Below are positions 17,088-26,813 of a stretch of 64,000 nt of DNA, in pieces; the first letter of the stretch is position 1; every line of letters starts with the position of its first letter. The translations under genes and the position numbers were made by a program. Under the pieces are notes generated by a model. That model was not told the DNA's origin. It did not search any database and worked only from the letters and a program-made list of their open reading frames with translations. The stretch is from CAZBXD01 sp965216395 (GTDB lineage Bacteria > Pseudomonadota > Alphaproteobacteria > Micavibrionales > SZUA-601): NCBI GenBank assembly GCA_965216395.1, contig OZ244156.1, positions 434,001 through 498,000 on the forward strand, read 5' to 3'.

Positions 17088-18236
17088 ATGATTGTTGAAA
17101 TGACCCATTTGTTTAAAAGATTGATGAGTATATTGTTGTTTGTGACCTTGTTGGTTTGCACGCCAATGACAATCTCTACGGCATCGCAAAATAAAACGTA
17201 TATTATTGATGAAATAGCTATAGATGTGACAGCTGAAAACGCGGTTCAAGCAAGAGAAAACGCAATATTGGAAGCGCAAAGATCTGCTTTTGATAAGTTG
17301 GTTAAAAATACATTGAATGATGCTGATTATCAATCTTTACCAACAATCAGCGATCAAATGCTCACTGATTTAGTGCGTGGTTTTAGTGTAAAAAATGAAC
17401 GATCTTCGGCGGATAGGTATAAGGCTGAATTTACGGTCACTTTTGACGAAGAAAAACTTGAAAGGTTTTTGGGTGTCGTTGGTTTGGCTGATTTTCACAA
17501 AGGGCATTCTTCTATAGTTATAATGCCTTTTTTGCAAATAGGTTCTAAGCTTATTCTGTGGGATGAGCCTAATCCGTGGCGAGAAGCTTGGCAAAAAAAC
17601 GTAATTTTAAATACGGATAACTTAACCATTCGTGTGCCTATTGGTGATATTAGTGATATTGCTGATATCCCTGACGCATCGGCTTTTACACCAGATTCAG
17701 CCAATATCACCACAATCCTTGAACGTTATAATGCGCAGCATGTTATTTACGCTGTTGCAAAGACAAAGGGGCCAGTTTTGGACCCTTCCGAAGGTGTGCG
17801 TGTTACATTATATTCCGTATCACCCAACAGCGTCACCCGTTTGAATCAGATAGCGGTGACTCATGATTTGGAAAAATTATCTTTTGAAAATGCTATTACA
17901 GAAACGGTCGATTATCTTGAAAAGAATTGGTCATCACAAATTACATTTAGCGAAATACAGTCACAATCTGTTACGGCTCAACTTTATATGAGTGGTTTGG
18001 CTGAATGGGTTGATATAAAAAGGCAAATTGAAAGCTTAGCGAATGTGGAAAATGTTAAGAACAACTCGATGACTCATGATCGTGTTGATTTAACCATAGA
18101 ATATACAGGGTCTCTGGATGATTTTAGGAATGTTTTGAATTTAAATGGTTTTAATTTGTCGAGAAACAGCCTAGGTATCTCGGAGTATTTATTAACAAAG
18201 AAAACAGAAATGAATTCTTATTTACAGGAATATTAA
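17088..18236 (+). CDS. DUF2066 family exported protein
   Basis: Unknown function. The 382 residues begin with a signal peptide (hydrophobic core SILLFVTLLVCTPMTI) and continue with a sequence I associate with DUF2066: a repeated-alanine helix (AVQARENAILEAQRSAFDKLV), then the KAEFTVTFDEEKLERFL strand pair, and LPLLQIG-like text (VIMPFLQIGSKLILWDEPNPWREAW). The C-terminal part has a beta-rich repeat. ATG codons at 17088 and 17100 are both possible. It stands just before an AI-2E family permease and hdaA, an order I recall from other alphaproteobacteria. Confidence 0.75.
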   Translation: MIVEMTHLFKRLMSILLFVTLLVCTPMTISTASQNKTYIIDEIAIDVTAENAVQARENAILEAQRSAFDKLVKNTLNDADYQSLPTISDQMLTDLVRGFSVKNERSSADRYKAEFTVTFDEEKLERFLGVVGLADFHKGHSSIVIMPFLQIGSKLILWDEPNPWREAWQKNVILNTDNLTIRVPIGDISDIADIPDASAFTPDSANITTILERYNAQHVIYAVAKTKGPVLDPSEGVRVTLYSVSPNSVTRLNQIAVTHDLEKLSFENAITETVDYLEKNWSSQITFSEIQSQSVTAQLYMSGLAEWVDIKRQIESLANVENVKNNSMTHDRVDLTIEYTGSLDDFRNVLNLNGFNLSRNSLGISEYLLTKKTEMNSYLQEY

Positions 18237-18240
18237 TTTG

Positions 18241-19329
18241 ATGAAAGTCTCGCATATTGTTCGTTTTTGGTTATTTGTGGTTTTATTTATTTTTGCCACA
18301 ATATGGCTTTTAAAAGATATTTTGACCCCTTTTATCATTGGGTTAATTATCGCCTATCTTCTTGATCCGCTTGTTAATAAGTTGACCCGTTCTTTTGATC
18401 TGCCACGATGGTCGGTGGTGACACTTGTTTTGGCTGTTTTTACGACCGTATTAGTGGTTTCTTTTATTGCTGTTGTTCCATTTCTGGTGGATGAAATGTT
18501 TGGGTTTTACAGTAACTTACCAAAGTATTTTGATAAATTAGTTGAGTTTATTCAGCCCTTTGTTGATACTGTTTTGTCGAAAATTAATCCTGATGATATT
18601 GAAAAAGTTAAAAGTCAAATGGGTAATAATATCGGCACGTTCTTTTCTGGTTTTGGTGATGTTGTTAACCAGATATGGAGTAGTGGCCTTGCTTTATTTG
18701 ATGTGATCTCTTTTCTTGTTGTTACGCCAGTGGTTGCTTTTTATATGATGTTAGATTGGGACAATATTCGTCGTAATATGGATGATTTGATTCCGCGTCA
18801 GTATTTGCAAACAATCCGTCAGCTTTTTCACGAATTTGATGAAACTCTTTCAGGGTTTATTCGTGGTCAAACGATGGTTTGTTTGTTTCTTGGGGTGTTT
18901 TACGCTATTGGTTTAACGCTCGCAGGGTTAAATTTTGGTCTGGCGATTGGTTTTATGGCGGGTGTGCTCTCTTTTATTCCTTATGTAGGGTCATTTTTTG
19001 GCTTGTTAACCAGTGTTGGTGTCGCATTTGTGCAATTTGATGATCTCACACGACCGCTTATTATCGCAGCTATTTTTATCCTTGGTCAGGCGATAGAAGG
19101 AAATATTCTAACGCCTAAATGGGTTGGTAAAAAGGTTGGGTTACATGCTATATGGGTTATTTTTGCTCTTATGGCGGGGGGAAATATCCTTGGATTTACG
19201 GGACTTCTTTTAGCCATGCCCGTCGCCGCCCTTATTGGTGTTGTGGTCCGTTTTTCAATCCATTGGTATAAAAACAGTGCTTATTATGCACCGAGAACTA
19301 AGGTTAGAAAAAAACGCAAAAACGCATGA
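18241..19329 (+). CDS. AI-2E family (PerM-type) membrane transporter
   Basis: Multi-pass inner-membrane protein of 362 residues. It has hydrophobic segments near 8-28, 30-45 and 60-85, a soluble middle domain with long helices (about 90-150), and C-terminal helices including the family motif FIPYVGSFFG and the PVVAFYMMLDWD segment. Family members have been linked to quorum-signal, sodium or auxin-like export, so the substrate is open. A TTG stands at 18238 but the ATG at 18241 is preferred. hdaA starts inside its stop codon (ATGA overlap), so the two genes are translated together. Confidence 0.88.
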   Translation: MKVSHIVRFWLFVVLFIFATIWLLKDILTPFIIGLIIAYLLDPLVNKLTRSFDLPRWSVVTLVLAVFTTVLVVSFIAVVPFLVDEMFGFYSNLPKYFDKLVEFIQPFVDTVLSKINPDDIEKVKSQMGNNIGTFFSGFGDVVNQIWSSGLALFDVISFLVVTPVVAFYMMLDWDNIRRNMDDLIPRQYLQTIRQLFHEFDETLSGFIRGQTMVCLFLGVFYAIGLTLAGLNFGLAIGFMAGVLSFIPYVGSFFGLLTSVGVAFVQFDDLTRPLIIAAIFILGQAIEGNILTPKWVGKKVGLHAIWVIFALMAGGNILGFTGLLLAMPVAALIGVVVRFSIHWYKNSAYYAPRTKVRKKRKNA

Positions 19330-20003
19330 CATTTGATCAGAAAATATTTGATTTTGATCTGCCCGCAGCGATGCGCAGTCAAGACTTTATTGTTTCAGAA
19401 GTGAATCGCACGATCATAGGCTGGTTTAATCAGGTTGAGGATTGGTCGACCCCCGCTTGTGTGATCAAAGGTGAGGCTTTTTCAGGTAAAAGTCATCTCT
19501 GTCGTATTTGGCAAGAATTATATCAGGCGATCCCTTTAGCGGTGAAGGACTTGTCTGATGAGCATGTCATTGAAAATTTGGAACCGGGTGGCTTTTATTT
19601 TATTGATGATGTGGATGTCGTTTTAACAGAAAACCCTGCTCTGCAAAGTCATTTATTTCACATCTATAATTTTTTATTTAACCAAGATGGGCGTTTGTTA
19701 TTGACCATGACAAACCCGTGGCATGATATTCCAGTCAGTTTGCCAGATTTGAAATCGCGTTTATTAGCGCTGCCTTTACTTGAAATTAAAAAGCCCAGCG
19801 ATTCAGTGGTGGAAATGATGTTGGTTAAGTTGTTTAATGATCGACAAATTATTTTAACCCCACAAGTGATTAAATTTCTGATCCCAAGATTAGAGCGTTC
19901 CTATAAAGGTTTGCACGAGGCTGTTCATCAAATTGACGCCTTATCTTTAAAGGGGAAGCGGCCCATTACAATTCCTTTAGTTAAGAAATGGCTTGCGGAA
20001 TAG
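19326..20003 (+). CDS. hdaA: DnaA regulatory inactivator HdaA (AAA+)
   Basis: Stimulates ATP hydrolysis by DnaA when bound to the sliding clamp, which prevents re-initiation of replication. The 225 residues have the DnaA-like fold: an N-terminal FDFDLPAAMRSQDFIVSEVN, a degenerate P-loop GEAFSGKSH (49-57), a Walker B-like FYFIDDVDVV, and the sensor-1 and lid regions (LPDLKSRLLALPLLEI). It lacks the DnaA C-terminal DNA-binding domain, as expected. The start of the protein (QKIFDF) may serve as the clamp-binding peptide. It is coupled to the upstream permease by a four-base overlap. Confidence 0.88.
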   Translation: MTFDQKIFDFDLPAAMRSQDFIVSEVNRTIIGWFNQVEDWSTPACVIKGEAFSGKSHLCRIWQELYQAIPLAVKDLSDEHVIENLEPGGFYFIDDVDVVLTENPALQSHLFHIYNFLFNQDGRLLLTMTNPWHDIPVSLPDLKSRLLALPLLEIKKPSDSVVEMMLVKLFNDRQIILTPQVIKFLIPRLERSYKGLHEAVHQIDALSLKGKRPITIPLVKKWLAE

Positions 20004-20023
20004 GTTTTTAACAAAAACAAGGC

Positions 20024-20052
20024 TTGCTATTTTGCCATGAATCCTCTAATTA
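20024..20052 (+). promoter_or_regulatory. Candidate sigma-70 promoter for rpoZ
   Basis: TTGCTA (20024-20029), 17 bases, TAATTA (20047-20052). It would give a leader of about 45 bases. The next gene has an AAAAGG-type site. Hexamers match four of six positions each, so moderate support. Confidence 0.4.
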
Positions 20053-20105
20053 AGTAGTTTATTGACGAGATATCTCAAAAATTAATGAATTAAAAGGTAG
20101 AAAAA

Positions 20106-20513
20106 ATGGCTCGCGTTACTGTTGAAGATTGCGTAGATAAAATTAAAAATCGTTTTGAATTGGTTATGATGGTGGCGCAACGCACCCGTGAAATTGGTTC
20201 TGGTGCGCTTTTGACAATTGACCGTGATAACGATAAGAACCATGTTGTGTCTTTACGTGAAATTGCGGATGAAACATTGTCCATTGATGAACTGAAAGAA
20301 TCTTTAATTAAGCGTAATCAGCGTATGGTTGCCGTGGAAGATGAAGAAGAAACAGTGGATCTTATGGATGGTGAGGAAGCATGGGCAAATATTGCGCGTG
20401 ATGCAGCCGATCTTGAAAATGCTTTGGACTCAGATGGTGTTCACGAAACTGACGCTGTTCAAGAAGAGGCGTTGATTTCTTCTGAGAATGAAGACGATAA
20501 TCTAATCGGTTAG
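20106..20513 (+). CDS. rpoZ: RNA polymerase omega subunit
   Basis: Helps assemble the beta' subunit of RNA polymerase and contributes to the ppGpp site. The first 60 residues are the omega core (MARVTVEDCVDKIKNRFELVMM, then AQRTREIGSGA). The C-terminal half is acidic, typical of alphaproteobacterial omegas, for a total of 135 residues. It is followed by rsh, the ppGpp synthetase/hydrolase; rpoZ-rsh adjacency is common in proteobacteria and links the alarmone with its target. AAAAGG upstream is the likely ribosome binding site. Confidence 0.96.
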   Translation: MARVTVEDCVDKIKNRFELVMMVAQRTREIGSGALLTIDRDNDKNHVVSLREIADETLSIDELKESLIKRNQRMVAVEDEEETVDLMDGEEAWANIARDAADLENALDSDGVHETDAVQEEALISSENEDDNLIG

Positions 20514-20637
20514 TGGTTGCTATCATTAATAAATCAGTTATCATTATCCCCTATTTTGTATAGAATAACTCTTCTGTCTAATTATTGTGGTGAATTAATC
20601 ATTTCAATTTAGGCATAAAATATATTGATAATTTGAT

Positions 20638-22800
20638 ATGATACGCCAATACGAACTTGTTGAAAAAGTAAAAGCTTACGATCCTGACACAGATGAGGAT
20701 TTGCTCAACCGTGCCTATGTTTATGCAATGAAGATGCATGGGTCCCAAAAACGTGCCAGCGGTGATCCATATTTCTCTCATCCATTAGAAGTGGCGGGAA
20801 TTTTGACGGATATGCATTTGGATGATGCGTCTATCGCTACGGCTTTGTTGCACGATACGCTAGAAGATACAGCCGCCACTTATGAAGAACTAACAGAAAT
20901 GTTTGGTGAGGAAGTCGCTAAACTGGTTGATGGTGTCACCAAGTTAACCCGTATTGAATTACAATCAGTTGAAAGTAAACAGGCTGAGAATTTTCGTAAA
21001 CTTGTTTTAGCAATGTCTGAAGATATGCGGGTTTTACTCGTGAAACTGGCTGATCGCTTGCACAATATGCGTACACTCCATTATGTGCAAAAACCCGAAA
21101 AACGTCGCCGTATTGCCACGGAAACTTTGGAGATATACGCCCCTTTGGCGGAAAGAATTGGTATGCAAAGAATTAAGGATGAGTTGCAAGACTTATCTTT
21201 TAAGGAGTTGAACGGTGATGCACGCGACAGCATTGAAAATCGTCTTTCATATTTGCGCGAAGATGGTGCCGATCTGGTTCAAGAAATTATTGATGAGTTA
21301 GAGGCCTTGTTACGCACGAATGGCTTGCAATCTGAAATTGCAGGGCGTGAAAAAACCCGCTATTCAATTTGGCGTAAGATGCAACGCAAAAATGTTGCTT
21401 TCGAACAATTATCAGATATTATGGCTTTTCGTGTCATTGTGAATGATTTAGGCCAATGTTATCACGCGCTTGGCGTTATCCACAGTGCTTATTCCGTTGT
21501 TCCTGGCCGTTTTAAAGATTATATTTCTACACCCAAGCGTAATGGTTATGCGTCTTTACATACGACTGTGATTGGTCCCAAAAAACAACGCGTTGAAATT
21601 CAAATAAAAACACAAGAAATGCACGATGTCGCTGAATTAGGGGTGGCGGCACATTGGTCTTATAAACAGCAAACTGATAGTGAGGGTAAGCAATATCGCT
21701 GGTTGAGAGAGTTATTGGATATTCTTGAAAATGCCCAGCGCCCCGATGAATTTTTAGAACACACAAAACTCGAGTTATTTCAAGAACAGGTTTTCTGTTT
21801 TACCCCCAAAGGTGAATTGATAGAATTGCCCCGTGGGGCAACGCCTGTTGATTTTGCTTATGCGGTGCATTCTGGTGTTGGGGATACATGTGTGGGCGCT
21901 AAAATTAATGGCCGTATTGCGCCCTTAACAACTCAGCTACAAAATGGCGATCAAGTCGATATTATTACCTCCAAGACCCAAACGCCATCACCAACATGGG
22001 AACGTTTTGTTGTCACGGGTAAGGCACGGGCGCGTATTCGCAAATTCGTCCGCCTTCAGCAACGTGAAGAATATGCGATGTTGGGTAAGGCGATGTTACA
22101 AAAAATATTCCGTCAAGAAGGGTATGAATTTACGGAAAAAGCGTGCCGAAATGTCCTTAACAATTTTCGCCAAGATAACTTAGAAGATTTATATGCCACG
22201 ATCGGTTCAGGCAATCGTATGGCACGGGAAGTGTTTAATGTTATTTTTCCAGGCCATCGTTCACAAGATGATCAAGATAAAAAAGACATCACCGAAGCTG
22301 ATTTAATTAATCCAACGGTTAAAAATGATAAAAAGAATAAAGATAACCCACTTTCTATTAAAGGGTTAATTCCAGGGATGGCCGTGCATTATGCGCGATG
22401 TTGTCACCCGTTACCCGGTGATAGAATTGTTGGTATTGTGACAACAGGTAAAGGGGTCACAGTTCATACGATTGATTGTGAAACGCTTGAAAGTTTTTCA
22501 GATCAGCCTGAACGTTGGCTTGATGTCGGTTGGGAAGAAGGCGCGCGTGATAATGAAGTACTTTCTGGTCGCTTGACGTTAAATGTAACCAATGAAGCGG
22601 GAAGTTTAGCCACATTGTCAACCGTTATTGGCAAGAATGGCGGGAATATCACAAATCTTAAAATCACGTCACGATCGGTTGATTTTTATGACATGTATAT
22701 TGATGTTCAAGTTAAAGACGCCAAACATTTGAATGATATTGTTGCGGCTTTGCGCGCGACACCTATCATAACATTTGTGGATCGAACACGAACAGGATAG
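20638..22800 (+). CDS. rsh: Bifunctional (p)ppGpp synthetase/hydrolase Rsh (RelA/SpoT)
   Basis: Makes and breaks the stringent-response alarmone. The 720 residues show, in order, an HD hydrolase domain (His48, His72-Asp73 in LLHDTLEDT, and KLADRLHNMRTL), a synthetase domain (about 230-350, with DIMAFRVIVNDL and RFKDYISTPKRNGYASLHT), a TGS domain (VFCFTPKGELIELPRGATPVDFAYAVH), a zinc-finger-like stretch (YARCCHPLPGD) and a C-terminal ACT domain. Both catalytic centres look intact. The upstream 124-base gap carries no obvious ribosome binding site for the chosen ATG. In alphaproteobacteria I recall pdxJ between this gene and acpS; it is absent here. Confidence 0.96.
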   Translation: MIRQYELVEKVKAYDPDTDEDLLNRAYVYAMKMHGSQKRASGDPYFSHPLEVAGILTDMHLDDASIATALLHDTLEDTAATYEELTEMFGEEVAKLVDGVTKLTRIELQSVESKQAENFRKLVLAMSEDMRVLLVKLADRLHNMRTLHYVQKPEKRRRIATETLEIYAPLAERIGMQRIKDELQDLSFKELNGDARDSIENRLSYLREDGADLVQEIIDELEALLRTNGLQSEIAGREKTRYSIWRKMQRKNVAFEQLSDIMAFRVIVNDLGQCYHALGVIHSAYSVVPGRFKDYISTPKRNGYASLHTTVIGPKKQRVEIQIKTQEMHDVAELGVAAHWSYKQQTDSEGKQYRWLRELLDILENAQRPDEFLEHTKLELFQEQVFCFTPKGELIELPRGATPVDFAYAVHSGVGDTCVGAKINGRIAPLTTQLQNGDQVDIITSKTQTPSPTWERFVVTGKARARIRKFVRLQQREEYAMLGKAMLQKIFRQEGYEFTEKACRNVLNNFRQDNLEDLYATIGSGNRMAREVFNVIFPGHRSQDDQDKKDITEADLINPTVKNDKKNKDNPLSIKGLIPGMAVHYARCCHPLPGDRIVGIVTTGKGVTVHTIDCETLESFSDQPERWLDVGWEEGARDNEVLSGRLTLNVTNEAGSLATLSTVIGKNGGNITNLKITSRSVDFYDMYIDVQVKDAKHLNDIVAALRATPIITFVDRTRTG

Positions 22801-22808
22801 GGCGGCAT

Positions 22809-23204
22809 ATGATCATTGGAATTGGGACAGATATTGTGCGTATTGAACGTATCCGCGCAATTTTTGAAAAATATGATCAACGTTTTGTCGATAAATATTT
22901 CACTGATGCAGAAAAAGAACAGGCTCTTAAACGTCACGATTGTGTGCGCTATTACGCGAAACGTTTTGCAGCCAAAGAAGCGCTATTAAAAGCAATGGGT
23001 ACGGGGATGCGAGATAATCTTTCATGGAAAGATATGTCGATCACTAATGACCCTTTAGGCGCACCTGTCGTAACGGTTAGCGGTGCTATTGAGAAAGCGC
23101 TTAAAGAAAAACAAGGTATAAATGATCAAAATCCAGTAATTTCTATTTCATTATCCGATGAAGATGCGTATGCTTTAGCTTTCGTAATTGTGGAAATAAA
23201 ATAG
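22809..23204 (+). CDS. acpS: Holo-ACP synthase AcpS
   Basis: Transfers 4'-phosphopantetheine from CoA to Ser37 of AcpP. The 131 residues start MIIGIGTDIVRIERI with the magnesium-binding Asp8, and the second signature RFAAKEALLKAMGTG is intact (magnesium-binding Glu in AAKEA). The C-terminal segment VISISLSDEDAYALAFVIVE is typical. Length is normal for the AcpS (group I) enzymes. It follows rsh by 8 bases and precedes lepB-rnc-era, a conserved order. Confidence 0.96.
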   Translation: MIIGIGTDIVRIERIRAIFEKYDQRFVDKYFTDAEKEQALKRHDCVRYYAKRFAAKEALLKAMGTGMRDNLSWKDMSITNDPLGAPVVTVSGAIEKALKEKQGINDQNPVISISLSDEDAYALAFVIVEIK

Positions 23205-23226
23205 TTTAGATTAAAAAAGATATTCA

Positions 23227-24021
23227 ATGACTCTAGAGAATGCTCCCCCAAAAAAAATATTAAAGCCACGTAAAACTATAGAGCCAGCTTCTGCGGAAAA
23301 TGGTCTTTTTGAGGTTATTAAAACCATTGCTATTGCCTTAGTCGTGGCGGTGACGATACGTACGGTGGCTTATGAACCGTTTTCAATTCCTTCGGGTTCG
23401 ATGATCCCAACGATGCTTGTGGGTGATTATCTTTTTGTTTCAAAATATTCATATGGGTATAGTCAATATTCTTTGCCCTTTAGGCTGGTTAATTTTCCAG
23501 GGCGTTTACTATACAAGCAACCGAAACGGGGCGATGTCGCAGTTTTTAAAAAACCAACAAACCCGAGTATTGATTATATTAAGCGTATTATTGGTTTGCC
23601 AGGCGATACAATCCGCATGATTGAGGGGCGTTTATACATCAATCAAGAGCTTGTGGAACGACAATTGGTTGATAGTTATCCGTTACAAGATCCATTTGAT
23701 ATTGAAACGATTTATAACCAGTATATTGAAACCCTCCCCAATGGGGTTCAGCATCAAATTATTGAACGTTCTGATAATGATCATCTTGATAATACAATTG
23801 CTTATACGGTGCCCCATAACAGTTTCTTTGTTATGGGTGATAACCGTGATGGATCACAAGATAGTCGGGTTATGTCACAGGTTGGATTTATTCCTTACGA
23901 AAACCTTGTAGGGCGTGCAGAGGTTATTTTCTTTTCTGTTTCTGATGGTGCGAAGGCTTGGGAGTTTTGGAAATGGCCATGGACACTTCGCTTTAATCGC
24001 ATTTTCAAAAAGATTCATTAA
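23227..24021 (+). CDS. lepB: Signal peptidase I LepB
   Basis: Removes signal peptides of exported proteins on the outer face of the inner membrane. Of 264 residues, a single N-terminal membrane helix (29-47) is followed by the catalytic serine Ser58 in PSGSMIPTM and lysine Lys119 in YIKRIIGLPGD. The boxes RGDVAVFK and MGDNRDGSQDSR are present. The 25-residue cytoplasmic head is rich in Lys and Pro. It sits in an acpS-lepB-rnc-era series with gaps of 22 and 3 bases and should process the many signal peptides encoded elsewhere in the window. Confidence 0.96.
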   Translation: MTLENAPPKKILKPRKTIEPASAENGLFEVIKTIAIALVVAVTIRTVAYEPFSIPSGSMIPTMLVGDYLFVSKYSYGYSQYSLPFRLVNFPGRLLYKQPKRGDVAVFKKPTNPSIDYIKRIIGLPGDTIRMIEGRLYINQELVERQLVDSYPLQDPFDIETIYNQYIETLPNGVQHQIIERSDNDHLDNTIAYTVPHNSFFVMGDNRDGSQDSRVMSQVGFIPYENLVGRAEVIFFSVSDGAKAWEFWKWPWTLRFNRIFKKIH

Positions 24022-24024
24022 ATC

Positions 24025-24699
24025 ATGAGTGGTGATCTAAAGCTTTTACAAGATAAAATAAACTATCATTTTAAGAATCCGAGTCTTCTTGAACGTGCCT
24101 TAACGCACAGAAGCTTAACGAATAAATCCAATCATTTACAAGATTATGAACGATTAGAATTTTTGGGTGATCGGATCTTAGGGCTTGTGATTGCGGAAAT
24201 GCTACTCGCAGAATTCAAAGATGAAATTGTTGGTGCGATTGCAAAAAGACATAGTGCTTTGGTGCGTGGTAAGACACTTGTTAAAATTGCGAATGAGTTG
24301 GCGCTATGGCTTTATATTAAGCATGACCAAAGTGCACAACAAGTGCGTGATAGCATTTTAGAAGATGTTTGTGAGGCGCTTATCGCAGCACTTTATCGTG
24401 ATGGTGGAATGGATGTCGCAAGAAAATTTATTGTGCAATTTTGGACGCATCATTTACATGTTAGTTTGACGCCACCCCAAGATGCTAAAAGCCAGTTACA
24501 AGAATGGGCACAGGCAAAGTCTTTACCTTTACCTGTTTATACAATTGAAAATCAAACGGGGCCAGATCATAATCCAGATTTTAAAGTGAGTGTTTTTCTT
24601 GAAGGGTATCAAAAAGTTTTTGGTCGTGCGAAATCAAAAAAACAGGCTGAAAAACGTGCCGCAGAAAAACTATTGAAAGAAGTTATAGATGATAAATAA
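24025..24699 (+). CDS. rnc: Ribonuclease III
   Basis: Cuts double-stranded RNA in rRNA precursors and in structured mRNAs. The nuclease domain has the signature ERLEFLGDRILGLV (Glu45, Asp49) and the second metal site EDVCEALIAALY (Asp114, Glu117). A double-stranded RNA-binding domain occupies about 155-222 (DAKSQLQEWAQAKSLPLP, then GRAKSKKQAEKRAAEKLL). At 224 residues it matches the E. coli enzyme. The era gene begins 11 bases before the rnc stop, so the two are coupled. Confidence 0.97.
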   Translation: MSGDLKLLQDKINYHFKNPSLLERALTHRSLTNKSNHLQDYERLEFLGDRILGLVIAEMLLAEFKDEIVGAIAKRHSALVRGKTLVKIANELALWLYIKHDQSAQQVRDSILEDVCEALIAALYRDGGMDVARKFIVQFWTHHLHVSLTPPQDAKSQLQEWAQAKSLPLPVYTIENQTGPDHNPDFKVSVFLEGYQKVFGRAKSKKQAEKRAAEKLLKEVIDDK

Positions 24700-25600
24700 G
24701 AACACAGAAACACGTTGTGGCTTCGTGGCCGTTTTAGGGGCGCCTAATGCTGGAAAATCAACATTAACGAATGCATTAGTTGGTGAGAAAGTTTCAATTG
24801 TTTCGCCAAAAGTTCAAACAACACGCACCCGTGTTTTAGGGATTTGTATGGATGGTGTTAGCCAAATTCTTCTTGTCGATACGCCCGGGATATTTAATCC
24901 CAAAAAACGCATGGATCGTGCCATGGTTGCCGCCGCATGGGCAGGATCTCAAGATAGTGATATTTCAATGTTGCTGGTTGATGCGAGCCGTTCTCACATT
25001 ATTCAAGAGGTTGAACCCATTATTCAAGCTTTGGCTGAACAAAACAAAAAAATCATTCTTGTTCTTAATAAAATAGATTTAATTCAAAGGGATAATTTGC
25101 TATTTTTAAGTAAAGAGTTAAATAATTCTGGTGTTTTCCAAGAGACTTTTATGGTTTCAGCAAAGACAGGTGATGGTGTGGCAAAGTTGAAAGAATATTT
25201 ATGCGATACGGTTCCTAAAGGGCCATGGCTTTATCCAGAAGACCAAGCCTCTGATATGCCGTCTCGTCTGTTAGCGGCTGAAATTACGCGCGAAAAACTT
25301 TTTTTACAGTTACACCAAGAAATTCCTTATGCGACAACGGTTGAAACGGAGGATTGGCAGCAATTTGATAATGGCAGTATTCGCATTGATCAGGTGATCT
25401 ATGTGCAACGTGATACGCAACGTGCGATTGTTCTGGGTAAGGGCGGACAGAAAATCAAAAAAATTGGTCAAGATTCACGCCGTGAATTGAAAGAGATTTT
25501 TGGAACGGAGGTTCATTTGAAATTATTCGTAAAAGTGCGTGAAAAATGGCAAGATGACCCGTCACGTTATTCTGTGTGGGGTTTGGATTTTAACGCATAA
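24689..25600 (+). CDS. era: GTPase Era
   Basis: Ras-like GTPase that binds the 3' end of 16S rRNA and couples small-subunit maturation to growth. The 303 residues have G1 GAPNAGKST (18-26), G2 TTRTRV, G3 DTPG, G4 NKID and a C-terminal KH domain (IVLGKGGQKIKKIGQDSRRELKEIFG in two halves, ending with LKLFVKVREKW). Its start lies inside rnc. In many alphaproteobacteria recO follows; here serC does, after 26 bases with a strong AAAGGGGG site. Confidence 0.97.
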   Translation: MINKNTETRCGFVAVLGAPNAGKSTLTNALVGEKVSIVSPKVQTTRTRVLGICMDGVSQILLVDTPGIFNPKKRMDRAMVAAAWAGSQDSDISMLLVDASRSHIIQEVEPIIQALAEQNKKIILVLNKIDLIQRDNLLFLSKELNNSGVFQETFMVSAKTGDGVAKLKEYLCDTVPKGPWLYPEDQASDMPSRLLAAEITREKLFLQLHQEIPYATTVETEDWQQFDNGSIRIDQVIYVQRDTQRAIVLGKGGQKIKKIGQDSRRELKEIFGTEVHLKLFVKVREKWQDDPSRYSVWGLDFNA

Positions 25601-25626
25601 AATATTATTTTGCAAAGGGGGCGAAG

Positions 25627-26811
25627 ATGAAGGTTGATGATGAATTGGTAAAACCGAAAGAGAAACCTAATAATCCATCCTTCAGCTGTGGCCCATGTGC
25701 GAAACGTGATGGCTGGTCAATTAATGTTTTGAGTAATGCATGTTTGGGGCGTTCTCATCGAAGCCAGATTGCTATGGAGCGTATGCACGAAGTTGTTTCC
25801 TTATCAAGAGAGCTTTTAGATATACCTGATGATTATCTTGTAGCCATCACACCAGCTTCAGATACGGGCGCGGTTGAAACCGCGCTTTGGAATATGGTTG
25901 GGGTCAATAATATTGGCGTTGATGTCTTTTATTGGGAACATTTTGGTTATCTATGGGCTGTTGATGTTATGGAACAGTTAAAAATCAAAGACCATAGAAT
26001 TTTAGGGTATGATTTTGGAAAGGTTCCAGATTTAACACAGGTCGATAAAGACCGTGATCTTGTTTTTGTGTGGAATGGGACTACTTCTGGTGTGGCTGTG
26101 CCCCATGGTGATTGGTTGCCATTGGGTGGTAGGGGATTAAATATTTGTGATGCAACTTCCGCGGCTTTTGCCTTTGAGTTACCATGGGATAAATTGGACG
26201 TGGTAACCTGGTCATGGCAAAAGGTCATGGGTAGCGAGGCACAACATGGCATGATCGCCATAAGTCCAAAAGCGGTGGAACGGGTCAAAAACTATACACC
26301 ATCTTGGCCAATCCCGAAAATTTATAATTTAAAGAAAAAGGGCTTATTCAACGAACACTATTTTAAAGAAGTAACGAATAATACACCATCTTTATTATGT
26401 GTTGAAGATGCGCTGGATGCCCTCAAATGGATAAAATCTGTTGGCGGTAGAATGTATTTGCAAAATCGAGTGCGACAAAGTGCCCAGATTATTAAGGAAT
26501 GGGTATCAAAAACACAATGGATTGAATATATGTGCGAAAATGAGGTGTTTATTTCGCCAATATCCCCTTGTTTTCGTATTACGAGCGATCCAGTGAGAAA
26601 TTTGTCAGATCAAGAAAAATGGCGGTTCATTGATTTTATGGCGACGTTATTAGAACAAGAACGCGCCGCTTACGATATTAAATGTTATGGAGAAGCACCA
26701 CCAGGATTGCGGTTTTGGTGCGGTGGTACGGTTAATCCGCAAGATGTTAAAAAGCTACTTCCATGGGTTGAGTGGGCCTATCATAGAGCGCTTCAGGCTT
26801 TGCTGAGTTGA
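25627..26811 (+). CDS. serC: Phosphoserine aminotransferase SerC
   Basis: PLP enzyme that converts 3-phosphohydroxypyruvate to phosphoserine, and in some bacteria acts in PLP synthesis. The 394 residues match the alphaproteobacterial type of SerC: PSFSCGPCAKRDGW at the start, GRSHRS, the cofactor pocket (ITPASDTGAVETALWNM, CDATSAAFAFELPW), and Lys199 as the likely Schiff-base lysine in TWSWQKVMGSEAQHG. Binding of phosphate is supported by the HRS segment. I recall serA next to this form of serC in other alphaproteobacteria, but it is not adjacent here. Instead a kinase-like gene follows. Confidence 0.92.
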   Translation: MKVDDELVKPKEKPNNPSFSCGPCAKRDGWSINVLSNACLGRSHRSQIAMERMHEVVSLSRELLDIPDDYLVAITPASDTGAVETALWNMVGVNNIGVDVFYWEHFGYLWAVDVMEQLKIKDHRILGYDFGKVPDLTQVDKDRDLVFVWNGTTSGVAVPHGDWLPLGGRGLNICDATSAAFAFELPWDKLDVVTWSWQKVMGSEAQHGMIAISPKAVERVKNYTPSWPIPKIYNLKKKGLFNEHYFKEVTNNTPSLLCVEDALDALKWIKSVGGRMYLQNRVRQSAQIIKEWVSKTQWIEYMCENEVFISPISPCFRITSDPVRNLSDQEKWRFIDFMATLLEQERAAYDIKCYGEAPPGLRFWCGGTVNPQDVKKLLPWVEWAYHRALQALLS

Positions 26812-26813
26812 TC